NCBI GenBank assembly: GCA_026182355.1
Contig: JAPFBL010000084.1
Span: 10,089,501 to 10,153,500 of the forward strand
DNA from: Hermatobates lingyangjiaoensis
Lineage: Eukaryota; Arthropoda; Insecta; Hemiptera; Hermatobatidae
Direction of reading: 5' to 3'
Length of the DNA: 64,000 nucleotides
Shown here: positions 9,230-23,304 of the stretch, piece by piece
Numbering within the stretch: position 1 is the first letter of the stretch
Layout of the letters: the number at the start of each line of letters is the position of its first letter
Program-made: the position numbers and the translations under genes
The notes under the pieces: generated by a model
What the model was told of the DNA's origin: nothing
Databases searched by the model: none
What the model saw: the letters and a program-made list of their open reading frames with translations, nothing else

Positions 9230-11130
9230 GAGTAATTTAATCACAATATGTGGATATTTATACCAGCAGTACTTTAAAAATTTCTGTTGCAATGATGCAA
9301 TACTGAGTTAGCTAAACGAATCGTCATTGACAAGAATTTCCTCTGATGTTCAGGCAATCAGGCTATGACAAGACTGATCGGTCATAGATCGTCCTGACTT
9401 TTACGTAATTAAAACTGTTACACTTTTAAGAAATAATATTACTTTTGGCCCTATATTTACTTACTACTTAACATGGTATATTCCAATATCATACTTATTT
9501 GATGCTGGTAGTTAAAATAATTAAAGTGTAGGTATTAAAGAAAGGAAATTTATATTATTTTTCTCTTTTGATTGAAGTTATTCAGTCGAGAACAGTACTA
9601 ATCAAATTATAGATCAATTGAGGCCTTCAAAACCTTTTGAATATTCATACAGTATTCCAGTATAAGTAATTAAAATTGACAGACTTTATATGCATCCGTT
9701 GTCATTCCAGTGACACGCAGTCTATTTCGTATTGATCTTGATGATTTATTCATGCTGAAGTAATTCCCAATATTCATTGAATTTCCATGTTTAATTGTTG
9801 ATGTGTGTGTGCTTAATCTATTAGTCTCATGTTTTCTGCAAAACCAATGAAGGTGATTTGAAATAAAAAATTTTTTTGAATTATGCTCAATAATCTATTT
9901 AAAATTCATAAACTGTTACACTCTAAATGAAATGCATAACTAATCAATAACAGATAGGTCTTATACACAGTTAACATATTATATAAGAAATTGTTTTACA
10001 ATATAATTTGGATGTTGCTGCAAAACAATTTCAAGTACCATTGATCAGTGAAAGAAACAATGCAATAATTTGCTTGTGATATCCACAAATTGCCCTTCAT
10101 AAGACTTGAATGTTTAAAGGTGGCTAAAAGTAAATATGAATTTCCAACAACCTATCCTTAAGAAAAATGCAACTTCCATCACGTTCTTATACCGACTTGT
10201 GAAGAAGGTGTGAGTTTAAAAGGATTAAAACTTTAATCTATATATATAAACTGTAATTATAGATAAGTAATTAATATTAACATACCCATCTCTATTTTGC
10301 CAATTTAAAAAAAAATATAATTATTACTAAAGATTTGAAAAAAAATTGGTTTAGATGTACGAGTACAAACTTAGACATTATTAAAACAACTTCAAAAATA
10401 TACTCAGATTACTTCAAAACGCGTAAATCTAGTAAATTCTCGAAATTGAGTTTTTCCATAATTACTATGCTATAGTTATTGTAAAGTAAAAGTTTCAACA
10501 ACCTGAGATAGTTAAATGTTTATAGAGTCTAACATGATCTGGAATTTTATTACTTTAATGTAAATGAAGTACAGTGATCATACAAATTCGGACTCAAGAT
10601 CTTGACAGATTTACATTGAAGTCCCGAAGGTCTATAGCTGTGTATTTATTCACAAGTCACCCTTCAGCCCAGCCGTTTGATGGGTCAAATCCATGTTATG
10701 CCCATAAATAACCTCTATAGTGTAGATGTGCCCAATTTTTTTGGGGGGCAATATTGCGTCATGAGGAAGTAAATTGTTTGGGCAAAATGTGATGTTTAAC
10801 AACTTTTTTTTCTCCTAAACTACTAACTTTGGAGTGTTGAAATTTTGAGATTAATATGAAACGAAAATTACATAAACTGGAAAAACAACACATTTTTTCA
10901 ATGCCCGGAAAAGTCAGTTCCGAAATAAAATGTAGAAATTGTGATTTATGATTGAATCTATAGGCTTGTGGACACGATACTCGTCACATGATTTAAAGGA
11001 ACATAATACGTGTAGTCCGTAAAAGTGTTAAAAGCAAAAAGGAATTTTTATTAATATTGCACTAAAAAGATAACTGTTAGGTTCTATGTGTAGTAAAAGT
11101 ATGAGAAGTTTGGTAAATAAGCTTCTTCGT
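9230..11130. other. Gene-free AT-rich stretch
   Basis: No frame with recognisable similarity and no strong inverted repeat. Decayed 5' parts of the LINE that starts to be readable near 11140 may extend into the right end, but I cannot see them. Confidence 0.5.
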
Positions 11131-11139
11131 AAAGTACAA

Positions 11140-12940
11140 GATCTATATCAGAAGGGTAAGTCAACAGTGTCAATCCAAACAATATGTTAACAAAACAGAA
11201 AACTACCTAAATCATAATGTAATCACTCTGGGCTGCTTCTTGGATATTGAATGAGGTTTTGATAACACACCTTATAATCCAGTGAATTAGAACTAAGATA
11301 TAAAGGTTTTAATCTAAAAATTCTAGATTGGATTACAACAACCTAACGCAAGAATAATTAGTGCAAGTACAGGATCTAACATAAATGAAATTGTAACCAT
11401 TAATTGTCGTTTTTGACCCATCACCTATTGAATACTCTTAATAATTGAGGTTACATTACGCAAAAATATACATATTATGTTATTAATATAAGAAGAGGAA
11501 TAATTTATATTACTACCTTTGAGCTTATGGAACATACTTTCAATATTGGGAATGTGGGTAAAGGAGAATGGTCTGAATATAAATCCAGTTAAAACAGTCT
11601 TACACCTTCCTCAAAAATAAATAAACTAGATCTAAAAGATCTCCTCATTAAAAATATTAAACTAGCACTCTTGTGAATGCCTTGGAGTCGAACTACTAAC
11701 TGAAGGACTAAAAGCTGTGTAGCAGATACATTGACTGTGGTCATAAAAATAATTGCCTACCGTACTAGATTATCTAGTTGAGTATGGGATCTTAAACATA
11801 AACTTTCCCTCTACACTGCAGCGATAAGACCGATGGTTGTGCATTCACCAGTTCTGTAATATCGAAAGGCTAATGACAAGAAGTGTCATTAGGCTTAATA
11901 AACTACAGAGACGAGTCTGTCTAGAGCCGACAGGAGGAGTGATTACCTACGTACATCCAAGATGGAATAGTTATTAAACCTCACTCGCTTAGATACTTTT
12001 ATCAACAAAGAAGCCATCTGCAGTCTACTGAGATTGATGTGAAATGAAAATGCTTCTATGGGATATAAAATGTTAGTAAAATTTAATAAAGCAAAACATT
12101 AATATAATTGTCCATATGTTGCCAGATGCAAAGGCCCACAAAGAAAATTTTGTAAGAGATTTCAAAGTCATCATAAATAGTTTGCCTGTATTGAAATCAT
12201 CCTGATTTATAAAATAAGCTGTTGCCTGGTAAACTTAGGGGTCCAACATTTTTAAGAAATGCACATTGGGTATTATAGGACTAATAGCGACATTTATATA
12301 GGTCTGATAGGAATGGCCATGATCTACAATGCCGAAATCCTTCCATTAAAGCTTTGTGTTTGAGGTACTTTAAAAAATATATTTAATATATAAATGGAAT
12401 ATTAGAAATGTTGAGGATTGAAGTTCCATAGTCAGCCAAACTGATATCTTTGAAATCCATGATTTGCAAATTAAAATTACTGTCTCTCCAGAATTTAGCT
12501 GGTGAAACTATGCTAGCATTCATATGGATACCTGGACACATTCGAATACAGAGGAATGAGACCTCAAACCTGTAGTCAAAGGTTAGATCCAATCAAATCT
12601 TTTACCACTTAGGTGCCTTTTTTCATGATACTCTCAAGTTTTTTAAAAATACAATTAATAAATTAATAGATATGGAATCATATAAAAGTTGACATGAAAT
12701 ATGACACATCTATTTCTGTCTAATAGGGTCATGTCAATTGAACTTAAATATTCAAAGGAAATGTTGAATCTTCAAAGGAAAGATTTCAATATGCATGTGG
12801 AATATGTAATCGGATATTGTTCTCTTAACAACCAGTTATGTAAGCTGAAATTAACATCAGATGAAGAATGGAGACTCTGTCTGGAGGACACCTAAACCTC
12901 TGAGACAATCTACTCATCTGCAGTGGATCAAAACTAAATC
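11140..12940 (+). pseudogene. Decayed LINE: RT and RNase H
   Basis: Pieces of a LINE ORF2 are readable in order across several frames: QKGKSTVS near 11150; FLDIE-stop-GFDNTPYNP at 11237, the RT motif A with catalytic Asp; ARIISASTGS at 11348, the segment before the GCPQGG motif, which is itself lost; NINPVKT near 11580; LYTAAIRPM at 11809; SAKLISLKS near 12430 and AFIWIPGHI near 12510, the RNase H Asp and His motifs; and a C-terminal stretch reading IGYCSLNNQLCKLKLT then RLCLED near 12800. Many stops and shifts make it long dead. The RNase H domain separates it from the Jockey element at 30 kb and suggests the I/LOA/R1-like group; the clade is uncertain. Confidence 0.7.
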
Positions 12941-15900
12941 AATTGCCAATGAGTTTGATATTAAGTTTACTTACAGTAAAGTTGAGTCTACACTTCAAAT
13001 TGTTATACTTCTACTACTTTTAGTGTACACTTCTACTTTACTTTAACTATTCTAAGTGATTCAGGGTGGCCCAAGTATATGTGAGTATACGAGTAGTTTT
13101 AAGGAGAGTGAATGGATGACAGGGAGACTAACAAATGCAAACGGACTTGTCAAAAACATGAAGCTAATATGACACTTAACAGAAAATTTACTATAGTCAA
13201 CATTTTGAATAGCTGTTAGTAACGAGAAAACTAGAAAAGTAAGTGAGTGAGTTGAGAGAGGGAGACAGTGAGGGAGTTATGTCTTATAGGTGGATAAAGG
13301 GAGGCAATTGGCAGTGTTCAATCACAAACAGAAAGTGCAGTCACCTTGCACGATCATTTTCGTTTTAAACCTAGGGGATATAGTTGGTGAAAGCAAACGT
13401 ATAATGAGCAAAGAAAAAGGGAAAACATGATAAAATAGAATTTCAAAATAAAGTAAAGTTTAAAAATTATAACGAAATTACTATTAGTTTAGGTTTTATA
13501 TTGGCCTTCCAGTATTAGAATGAACTCCAGTAGTCCCCTAGGGAGCCTAGCTACTCTTGAAGACTGTCTCACCACTCTGCACTACATGATTAATTCAATA
13601 TCTATATACATGTAAGATTCATAATAATATATGTATATAAAAATCAGTGATATAATTAATAATAATACTACTTAGGAAATGACTTTTGTAACTACATAGT
13701 GTACTTTTTAAGCCACTACTACTAATAAATACATCTACTTCGAATTTGTTCCTTTTTACTTGACTACATGTAAATTATAGTAGTCATGACAATCGTATAA
13801 TTATTCGTGTGGCAAAGACTTTGTATTTGGTAATATTGAAATATGAGAAAGGTACATTATGTTTCCATATGACCAAATGGGTACCAATTGGAACTAACAT
13901 TTCTTTTGATTCTGCAAACATTAAATTTCGTATTAAGTATGTAGCTATACATTACATTATTTTAAAACACATAGTTTGATGATAAGTATACACTATAGCC
14001 ACATCTAAACTTAAGTCGATTGTCAAAGGATTCGGTCATGCATTTCCTTATAGTAAGGTTGGGTGTGCCTCAGTGCCACTTAAAAAAATGCTCTAGATAT
14101 TTTGAAGTGGTTTACCTGTTGAAACTTTGGATAGCAGGTATCCAAGTATCTGGGTGTCCTTGAACAGTTTTTGTAGCTTTCAGTACTTCTCATTATAAAC
14201 AGTTCATCAGAGTGCAGTTAAAAACTATGGATAGAAATAACTTGGTGGTAAGTATATAGAACTAAAAAAGGTCTGGTCAGCTGGTACGAAAAGAAACCTA
14301 GCATACCTTCTGGCTGCAAAAGAAAGCCTCTATTGAGAGGTGAAGGCATCGTACGGCATTAGTGGAGAGACAGATACCTAAAATCTCATTACATATTTTT
14401 TATTAGAACAGTTTTGTCGTAAATCGTTTTTAAATGATCGATGTATACGACGTACTATCAATGTAGAATGGCTGATTATTATTATCACTTGATCGAGTAT
14501 GCCTCGTATCTTTATTTCGGGCAAATAAAGTAAAATTACAGTGATCTCATATGTGGTTTAACTTATGCGTTACAGTAGGTGCATCAAGTACAGTGTTTGT
14601 ATAACTATGCGCCGTTTGCATAGATAAGGTTATTATTTAATTACCAGGATTTCTAATTAGATAAATTTTCTTGTTTAAAAAAATACATCAACCGGCTCAA
14701 CACATCTGAAAATGTAAAAATATAATTAAACTTTTCAACCATTTCTTGTTAGTTTCAAAAAATATTGTAATTAATCTCTCTAGATCAGTTATTGATGCAA
14801 GATCGCACCTTACATTTATGATTTCAGACGTCTTTTATATGATGTTTTTTCTGACGTAATATTCTGAAATTATCTTAAGAGAAAAAGTCAATTTTTCTTA
14901 CGTAATATTCTGAAATTATCAAATAAATAAATAAATCTTCAGTAATATTCTGAAGAGAAAAAGCCAATTGCGATTCTTTTTCTTCAAGTTCTTTTTCAGT
15001 TTCTGCGTTGAAAATCGATTCCAGTTTAAATGCTCCGTTATGGTAGTCATTCAAAAAAGACAGATTCAATTTGCTACTGCCGAATTTAATGGAAATATGG
15101 AAACATCATAGAGCAATGGTTTGAGCCCCAACAGTTCTAGTCTGTTGTAACATCAGCTCATTAATAGTGTAACTCTGTACGTGGATTTGCAAAAGTATTA
15201 GTTACACGATGGAATAGAGAATGAAGAAACAATTGGCCAAAGCAGTTTTGTTTTTTCCCGCTTATTAGTGCTCTAACCACGTATTTTGTTACCCCTCATT
15301 ATGGGAGCCCCCTTATCGCATAAGGCGGCCTATTGCTCCCGGAGGAGCCCCAAGATAAACAATATTCCCCTCCTCATTGTCACTCCCCACCAGCCTTCAT
15401 CTTTACTAGACAACATGCCTTTCGCGAGCTCAAACTTTTTCATTTACATCCAGTGATAGGGCTGTGTCTCTTCACACCACCCATAAACTAAGTCCCCCAC
15501 CGCACAATCCCATTCCCGGCCCTCTCAAAGCCCAAACACCCTTGTCCCAAAACAATTTTCTCCTCAATGACCTTATTATCTCCCGCATTCCCCTTTCTTC
15601 AACAATTTTTACCTTCTCTTTTTTACCTTTGGCTGAAACTGATTTCCCTTCCTTACTGACCTGACTGTTTTCCAGTTGAAAATAGGGGAGCTCTTTTCTC
15701 CGTTTTCTTTTTTTAAGCTTACTTCTGTTTAATAACTGCTTAGTATTCAGCCTGAGAAAATCGATCTAGAAGTCAAATTGTTCTTTCTGCTGAAGTGTAA
15801 GCATTTAATCAAAAAGATGAAAAATGGTAAAAAGTTAAAAGGTATCCCCAAGATAGTAATATTACTCCCTCAAAACTCATCTTGAATTTTTATTTCTTAT

Positions 15901-18900
15901 CAGAGGGGGATAAAGTTGAATGACGTACAATTGTCCAAATGGCAAAAAATGAAGTTATCTTAATGACCTCAAATATCGAATAAGAAATCAAGTGTTTTTT
16001 GTCACACCTTGTCAGTGATATACATATAAAAACGGGTTTATAATTCATAGCATACTCGGGAGCGTGAATCCCCCACAGCAGAATGTGTTAATCAATGCTG
16101 ACATGAAGTTGTATTGTTCCTCTTTCTCTGCAGTGAATCTTAAAGTTGAAGAAGACAAAGAGCTTTAGAGAGATACTTTTTCAAAACATATGCATTGATG
16201 GTCTTATTACATTTGTGTTTTAAATCATATCTACATTTTTTTAAAAAATAAGTAATTATGTTCAAAAGATTTCTCGTATATATTATTTAAATACGAAGCT
16301 AATTATTGATTTCAAAAACATTCTCTAACAAAATAATAATTTGCCCAGTCATCTTACTGGCTTTTTTATAGAATTTATTGAGCCATATAGAATCACTTAA
16401 CTTAGATCTCTTAATTCAATATTGCATGGTACAATTACCATATCTAATAATTAATGCATATGACATTAATTTATCTGTTAAATTCTTTGACTTCTTGTGT
16501 AAGATTGTGTTTAAATCTCGGTGTTTTATTATGTCTTTACGTGTTACGGATGTTCTATTGATCGATTTGAGGGGGGTCTTCGAACACAGTCTGACATACC
16601 AACACCATAGGTTAGGGGTTGGCTCAATGTGCTGTTGGACTCAATTGTCCCGTACGTGCCAACAGCTACCTTAAGCTCATACGGTCATGTGTTTCACTTA
16701 AGTAGCTATCTTGTATGAAGACTCCTTCCTTGGTCTTCTTCATGCGGAACGTTGTTTAAATGTCTCAGTTCAGCCCTAAACAAAGTTATTCTAATGCAGT
16801 TTTGTTCCTTGATGATTCTTTTACGTTTGGTCATTCTTTTGATTTCGAACTGATTATTTATTTTTTATTGGCATATTTAATCTAGTGTATCTAAATTCTA
16901 CTTTAAATTTTTGAATATTTTATGACATATTATCAGTTTCACAGAGATTAATACGTATAGTACATGGTGAGACATCAATACATGGCCCTTTTTTACTCAT
17001 TCATTTTTCTGAATTCTAGATAATTTTCTGCAACTAGTTTTAAGGTTTTTAGTAACTGTTTTTAATAGCTTTATATTTAATTTTAATACTCTCCCTAAAG
17101 AATATCAGAAATCATTGGCAGTGCTAAATTTGTATATTTACCAAGACTGGCAAATGAATGAAAAAATATCAAGATTTCAAAAAAATATCATTTCAGTTTT
17201 CGATTAGAGTTCTTTAAAATTGCTTCGATTCCAATTTTCCATTGATTGATATTTGACCATAAATAGGTTTGAATAGAGATAGGTTAGTAATATCGATCTG
17301 AAACTTATTAAGAAGATGTTAATTTTCACTGTATTATATTATTTTCTTTAAAATCTATTATAACATATGTTTCTCATGCTCGATATTTAGTGAGAAATAT
17401 TTTCCCAAAATGAAAATTCAATTAGTTTAGGTATGATTATATAGCATAGATCAGTCAAGTATTAGAGTCTAATTTCTAAGAAATTAACATTCAAGATAAA
17501 AGAAACAAGGTTTGTAGTGAATTTAATTGTTAGATATAAATATATGATAAGATTAATAAGTGGTTTAGATTATTATTATGTATGGGGTCTTATAAATAGG
17601 TTGAGCGGATTGGTAGTGTGGATTTCTACTTTTATTTTTTGCATATTTTAATATTTGGCAATCACGCAACTTACCTAGATATTATGATTAATAAAATAAC
17701 ACCAGTGATCTCTTTTGCCCTTTTTTATGGTTATATGTTTATATCTCATTACAACTGTACAAGATCCAATAGAGCTTATAGTGACTTCTCCCTAAACTTG
17801 GTTGACGGTCTACACATTTGTTTGAATTACTGCATTAATCAACCTTTACTTTTTCAGCTCTTTATCTAAAAAAAAAAACAAGCGGTTATTGAACTGTTAT
17901 TTGAGTTTTGGAAAAAAATTGATTGAATTAGTCATGATATAAGAAGATGCGAGGCAGGTCTCTGAGTTGACTGGATGACCGCTTGAAAGCAGCTAGTTAC
18001 TGAAACTCCACCCAGCGCCAACAAAAATTGCTTTTCCTTTCCGGAGCCAGGCCTCCATCCATCAATGAGACTCCCCTGCACTCTCTTTCTTTCTCTCTCT
18101 CCCAATGGATTTTACCCCATAAAACACGGTATATCCAATGATTTGGAACCCGCTATAAATTGCGGCTTCCGCCCTTGTAAAACCCTCCTATCCCTACCCC
18201 ATTCTGGAAACAAGGCATTAATACTTAGATGGACACATTTGAACGGCCCAAACCTACTTACTCTTCTTGATGTCTTTTTTCCTCTTTTTTTTTTATAAAT
18301 ATATCTTTTGGTTGAGGTAAAAATTCGGAGCTTAGACTCTATCATGGAGTTTCAATTTAAGTGCATTCTCTTGTTTCTAAGGGTATCGAATTTTTGAAAG
18401 TTATTGGACATTTTATAGCGTTACGCATTCTTTGAGGGGATCTTAAAAATAAGCCATGATCAAGGGTAATGTACTGTGAAATATTCTGTGACCTCTGCAA
18501 TCAGTCTTTAATCACCCTATTCGAAATTATAATCCGTAAAAGAAAATAAAACATGCATGAGGATAAATTGCAAATATTAATTATAAAAAAAAAGCTCATC
18601 GTTCTAGTTTTTGAAATCATTTCATTTCAAGTATAATTTCTTAAGAAAGCTAAAAAGCTAAAACTCTTTTCGCGTATTTTGTTTGACTCGTATTATGAAA
18701 CTCCAAAGTACTTCTAAAACAATAAAATTTTCCTGAAATTTGAAGAAATGCAGATGATTTACAATTTCCTAGAAATACATTACTTGTTTGAAAGTAGAAT
18801 ATACGAACGTTCAATATATAAAAGTCTAAAAGACAATAATTAAGTAATAATTAAGAAATTCTGCTAGACCTCACAGTATCACTGACATCTCTAGAGTTAA

Positions 18901-20040
18901 TTTGTAACTTGGGAGTTTGAATGGAATGAACGTCGCTGGTAGTCTTCAGTGCTTTGTGAATGTTATTTCTCTTATGTGCGATTGTTATGAATTTTGAGGT
19001 AGCCTCTGTTTCAATCCATGGATTTTAATAGTTAAAATTCTTACCAAGTTTAAAGTCTTATTTTTGTTTTTTATAAGAGACCAGGTTGTTTTTCTGCTGA
19101 GTTCTGAGTTATATGTATCTATTATACGTACTTTCACAGCCTTTATCCGCGATGTGATGATCACTATATCTAATAACAAGTGAATTGCTTGAGCAAACCA
19201 AAATTTATACTTATCTGCTTCATTTATTGTACTAATAACATTTAATTTCTAACCATGCAATTTAACATCATTCATAATTAAATTCATAACCAAAAAATGA
19301 TATGAAATTATGTGTAATTTAAAATTAAGTAGCTGGTTTATAAAAAACCCAAACACTTATGTCGCTCTAGATTGTAAAAGAGTGAAAAGAGGTTTATTCT
19401 TGTTTCATGATCATCACGAGCTTGTATAGAAACTATTTGTTTTTCTGTAAATCGGAAATTATTTTCCATTGGTAGCGGGTTTCATAGTAATAGTTGAATT
19501 TAACATCTCATAAATTTGATATAAGTTAAATTCAGAGAGGTATCAAATCCTTATAGGTATCAATTGAAAATTGTGGGAGGTACTCGTGACTTTGTGATGA
19601 CTTTTAAATCCTAACCCACATTACACCCATATAACATTGCAAACTTATCTGCTCCTATAAATGATGACTTTTATTATTCTTATTTTTTTGTTCTATAAAT
19701 TTGACTCCTCTTTAAGAGATGTAATATATTAAAAACTAAAATTAACCTCAATATAGTTTAAAATGCATATATTAAAATAATACGTTAACAACAATATATG
19801 CATATTAACAAACAAAATTCTTTAAGGAGAGACAATATTTCTTAAGAAATAAATTGTTTTATTTATGACGTCTTTCATTTTTGATCAGTTATTTAAAGAA
19901 AGATTATTTATTTGTTAGAAACAGTACCTTTAGTGTCTCTTAGATAAACATATGGGAATATTGCTCTTGTATATGATCTGAACTCTACTCGTGTTAGGAC
20001 CGAAACATTCACGTAGGTTGCATACATGTGTGACATATAT
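12940..20040. other. Gene-free stretch
   Basis: No supported gene in about 7 kb. Local features: a three-unit tandem repeat around TAATATTCTGAA at 14853-14955; a GC-richer C-rich patch at 15290-15560; another at 16560-16680; and a pyrimidine-rich patch at 18000-18260 whose plus frame contains NCGFRPCKT, faintly like the Cys motif before PLE GIY-YIG domains but too weak to call. Everything else is ordinary AT-rich sequence. Confidence 0.5.
14853..14955. repeat. Short local tandem repeat
   Basis: Three copies of a TAATATTCTGAA core at 41- to 46-bp spacing. The first two share the longer string ACGTAATATTCTGAAATTAT, and the interiors share AGAGAAAAAG. It looks like a local duplication without coding meaning. 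Confidence 0.7.
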
Positions 20041-20044
20041 ATAT

Positions 20045-20168
20045 AACGAGATTTCACATAAACACGTTAATTAACAATCAATAATCAAACCACAAAATGA
20101 AAAGGTAAAAAAAAACTAAGATCTTTCAACCGCAACAAGCGGTCCTCGTCAGAGTCAAAAAACCCAAA
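20045..20168 (-). repeat. PLE terminal repeat, family D
   Basis: Minus-strand copy with CTGACGA, a stem II and GAAAGATCTT still readable; stem I has one G-T wobble. (TA)n lies at its distal end. It is the left member of a pair around the hairpin at 20220-20385. Confidence 0.8.
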
Positions 20169-20219
20169 TGACCCAACATACATATATATAAACTGGCAGC
20201 AGGTCTTCATCTAAGCATG

Positions 20220-20378
20220 TATTGTTAAATAGCAGAGGAGATTCTGCATTCACGATTTTTTTCAGCAATTGTTATTTTTTTCTAATCACTTTTCATTGCC
20301 TTTGTAGCATAGAAAAGTGATTAGACAAAAGAACAATTGCTGAAAAAAATCGTGAATGCAAAATCTCCTCTGCTATTT

Positions 20379-20385
<7 letters not shown>
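20220..20385. repeat. Near-perfect hairpin, 74-bp arms, 17-nt loop
   Basis: Arms 20220-20294 and 20312-20385 are inverted copies with only a few differences. The loop is 20295-20311. There is no coding capacity. The right arm runs into (TA)n(TG)n and a partial family D repeat; a fuller family D copy lies on the left. It may be a very young foldback insertion or a snap-back duplication; transcription through it would give a long double-stranded hairpin RNA. Confidence 0.85.

Positions 20386-20440
<55 letters not shown>
20383..20440. repeat. (TA)n(TG)n microsatellite
   Basis: A pure TA run changes into a TG run of about 13 units at 20414. It separates the hairpin from a truncated family D repeat. 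Confidence 0.95.
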
Positions 20441-20444
<4 letters not shown>

Positions 20445-20505
20445 CAAGATTTCACATAAACACGTGAAATAACAATCAATGATCGGACCACAATATGATC
20501 ATATA
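20441..20505 (-). repeat. Partial family D end
   Basis: Only the distal portion (AAGATTTCACATAAACACG and onward) is present; the ribozyme-like core is missing. Confidence 0.75.
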
Positions 20506-23265
20506 TATATAATCTTTTCCTGATAAAATATAGTTTCAATCTCAAGAATTTTAAAAATAATGGACTCATCAAGGGTTTGTTCGTATTACATTTTCTCGTC
20601 TGAGGGAAGTCACTCATCCTCACATTGAAGGAAGTAGACTAATAATACTGTTACTATTAAGGAAAGCAATATTTGTGGATCACATGAAATTGCCCATTCA
20701 TAAGAAGGTATTGGGATGAGGTAAGTAATTGACCTGTTTGGAGGAGTCTTCAACTTCAGTGGAGTGATGAGATCGTAGCCGGACATTTCGTAGGGAGGTG
20801 TTTAATGACGTGTGAGCAATATCCGAGAGCAGACTAAGGGAACTCCAAGGGGAGGCTAGAGAAAGGGGAACAGCAAGTATGTTTGTTCACTGCATTCGAT
20901 TTTCAACTTGAGCTTGAAGGAAGTAAATATATTTTCCTGCTTAGATGTGTTGGAATTATCATTTCTTGTATTTCAGCTGTATCATCCTTTTCAGAAAATA
21001 AACATTGATACTTATTGGGGAACTAATACCTTCTACTCCTTTTTTTCTATCTTTTTCCCTAGTAAAAAAAAAATATTTAGAAATTATCAAAAAAGCTAGT
21101 TTTGTTTAAAAGGACTGAACTAGATGATGGTTTAAGATTACCGTCTAATTCTTCAGGTTATATAATATTTCGTATATTCCTTAAAGTATAAGTTTTATGA
21201 TATTATTATGAAACCTCTTTAGGTGTCTTGGTTTCATAAAAACAAAATAATACATTTTAATTAACTAAAATATAACTCATAACCACTTCTTGAATATTTC
21301 TCATGAATGAAAATATTTAATATCACGAATTAATAGTGAAATAAAATATTAATACTAGATATTTGTGAAACCTAGGGAAGATTGCAGTTAAAACATAATA
21401 AACATATTAATTCTGTCTATTTGTTATTGATACCAGACATATTACATTGTACATGTTTACTCTTTTGTTCATGATTTTGCGGTTTTATATTTTCTAAAGT
21501 ACTTTTGTCATTGCACAATATTTATAAATCCATAAGTTGATGTCATGAAAAAAAATATAGATGAATGTTTAACTTTGGTGGTGAAGTAACGAAGCTATTT
21601 ATTGAGCAACTCATAGAAGACAAGAATAAATATGATAAATATGCACAATTAATTTATTTTACGAATTAAACTATGGAGAAGTCATTAAAATTAAATAAAG
21701 GCTTCACGGAGAGATTTTATTACTTTATAAAAAATGAACATTTTAGTATATCGTCTTTCTTGTATTCCTGGGTTTCTCAGTACATTTTACTGTATTATAA
21801 ATTTAAATTTAATATCGTTTATTGTTATATAACGATATAACAATATTATTAATAATTTATATTGTAGCAGACTGAAGGTGCCGTACATTTCAGACATTAA
21901 TCTAGTTTCATAATTTCAAAAGAAAAAAAAGATATTATTATGTTCAGTGCAACTAAAATGTTTAAATGTCCTCTACAGTAATACTAATCTCTTCTTATAA
22001 GTAAACACCGAAAATAATTTTGTTTTATTTACGTCTCTTCTTTTAGAGGGTTTTAATTATTATATAATATTACTTCATTAAGGTGGATAGAATTCAGAGT
22101 ACGTGAACCGAAGTTAGACCACTTGAATTTTTATAGAAACTATGACTTTTTAAATAATCAAAGTAAAGAATCTAACAAGATTAGTGAAGATGATGATAAG
22201 TAGGTTATTTTGAAAGATTCAAAGATTGCTAATGATGACGTTACTTGAACGTATTTATTGTTCTAAGAAAACATTATGAGATTTATTTCAGGAAATGTAT
22301 AAATTATTGTATTCCCAAATAAATGCATTTTATAAAACACTGCGCTTCAAATACGCAGTGTTGTTTGTTAGGTTTATATTTAAATACAAATAATCAGAAA
22401 GCACATTGAGTCAAAGAAAATTTAAAAGCACAGACGTTAGAGGATATAAGTTTTACTTACTAGTGGTTTTAAATACCAGATAGGAAACATCAGGTAGTAG
22501 TGAATAATTATCCCTTAATGGCTGATTGTATAAGTTTTGAATTATGGTTTTCTTAGTTATTTATTTTTAGTCATATAGAAAACAAAAGAAAGACAATTAC
22601 ATTGTAATTTTATGGAAAGACAGTTGTTATTGTGTTGTTCAAGCAAAGTTTAATTAAAAAAGGGTTATTTTGTGGTGGAAAAGAATTCTTGCTATTGTTC
22701 AAGAGAAAGGATAAACGCTATTATCTTGTTGAGTGAGACAACCCTTTCAGTAGGCACCCACCCTAAGTGTCAATAGAGATCCCATCCCCTCCTTTCTACG
22801 CTGTATAGACAATACCGAGTCCTAAATATTGTCTTAGGCTTCCCTACTGCTATTCGAGTCGATGGGAGGGAGGATCTGACAGTTCAGTTACACATACCTG
22901 ATTACAGTTAGTCTAGTATCTCAGTAGAAACCAGGAAATGCTCGTAAATTTAACTCATCTTTCTTCCTAATTACAGATTAATGAATTATTAATATTAGAG
23001 AAAATCGTAATAACACATTATTTAATTTCATTTGATTCTTAAATAAACAATACATTTGGTTCATAAAAAGCCCATTTCCTGTATTATCCACTTTCTATTT
23101 TTTATCTCTCAATATCATCTAGAATTATTCGTTCGCTGTATTGTGGAAATTTATCAAAAACGTTCCTTGTAAATGACCCACAATTGGGTTTGTAAGAATA
23201 ATTTAGTACATTTTTATATATGTTTTCAATGGTTAAGATTATTTTAGGAATAGCGTTTAAGAAAA

Positions 23266-23267
<2 letters not shown>

Positions 23268-23301
<34 letters not shown>
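23268..23301. repeat. (TA)n tract
   Basis: Uninterrupted TA dinucleotides, about 17 units. No PLE end abuts this one. Confidence 0.95.

Positions 23302-23304
<3 letters not shown>

Noticed and set aside
15290..15664. C-rich patch and an open frame, considered as a PLE N-terminal part
   Set aside because: No RT or endonuclease motif and no similarity to the other PLE copies in the window.
17618..17869. 83-codon hydrophobic frame
   Set aside because: AT-rich composition, no motif, no splice or start context that stands out.
18065..18298. Frame with NCGFRPCKT, possibly the PLE Cys motif
   Set aside because: A single short resemblance, with no GIY-YIG or RT sequence nearby.
20383..20440. (TA)n(TG)n considered as a regulatory Z-DNA element
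   Set aside because: Simple microsatellite next to a repeat end; no gene nearby for it to regulate.
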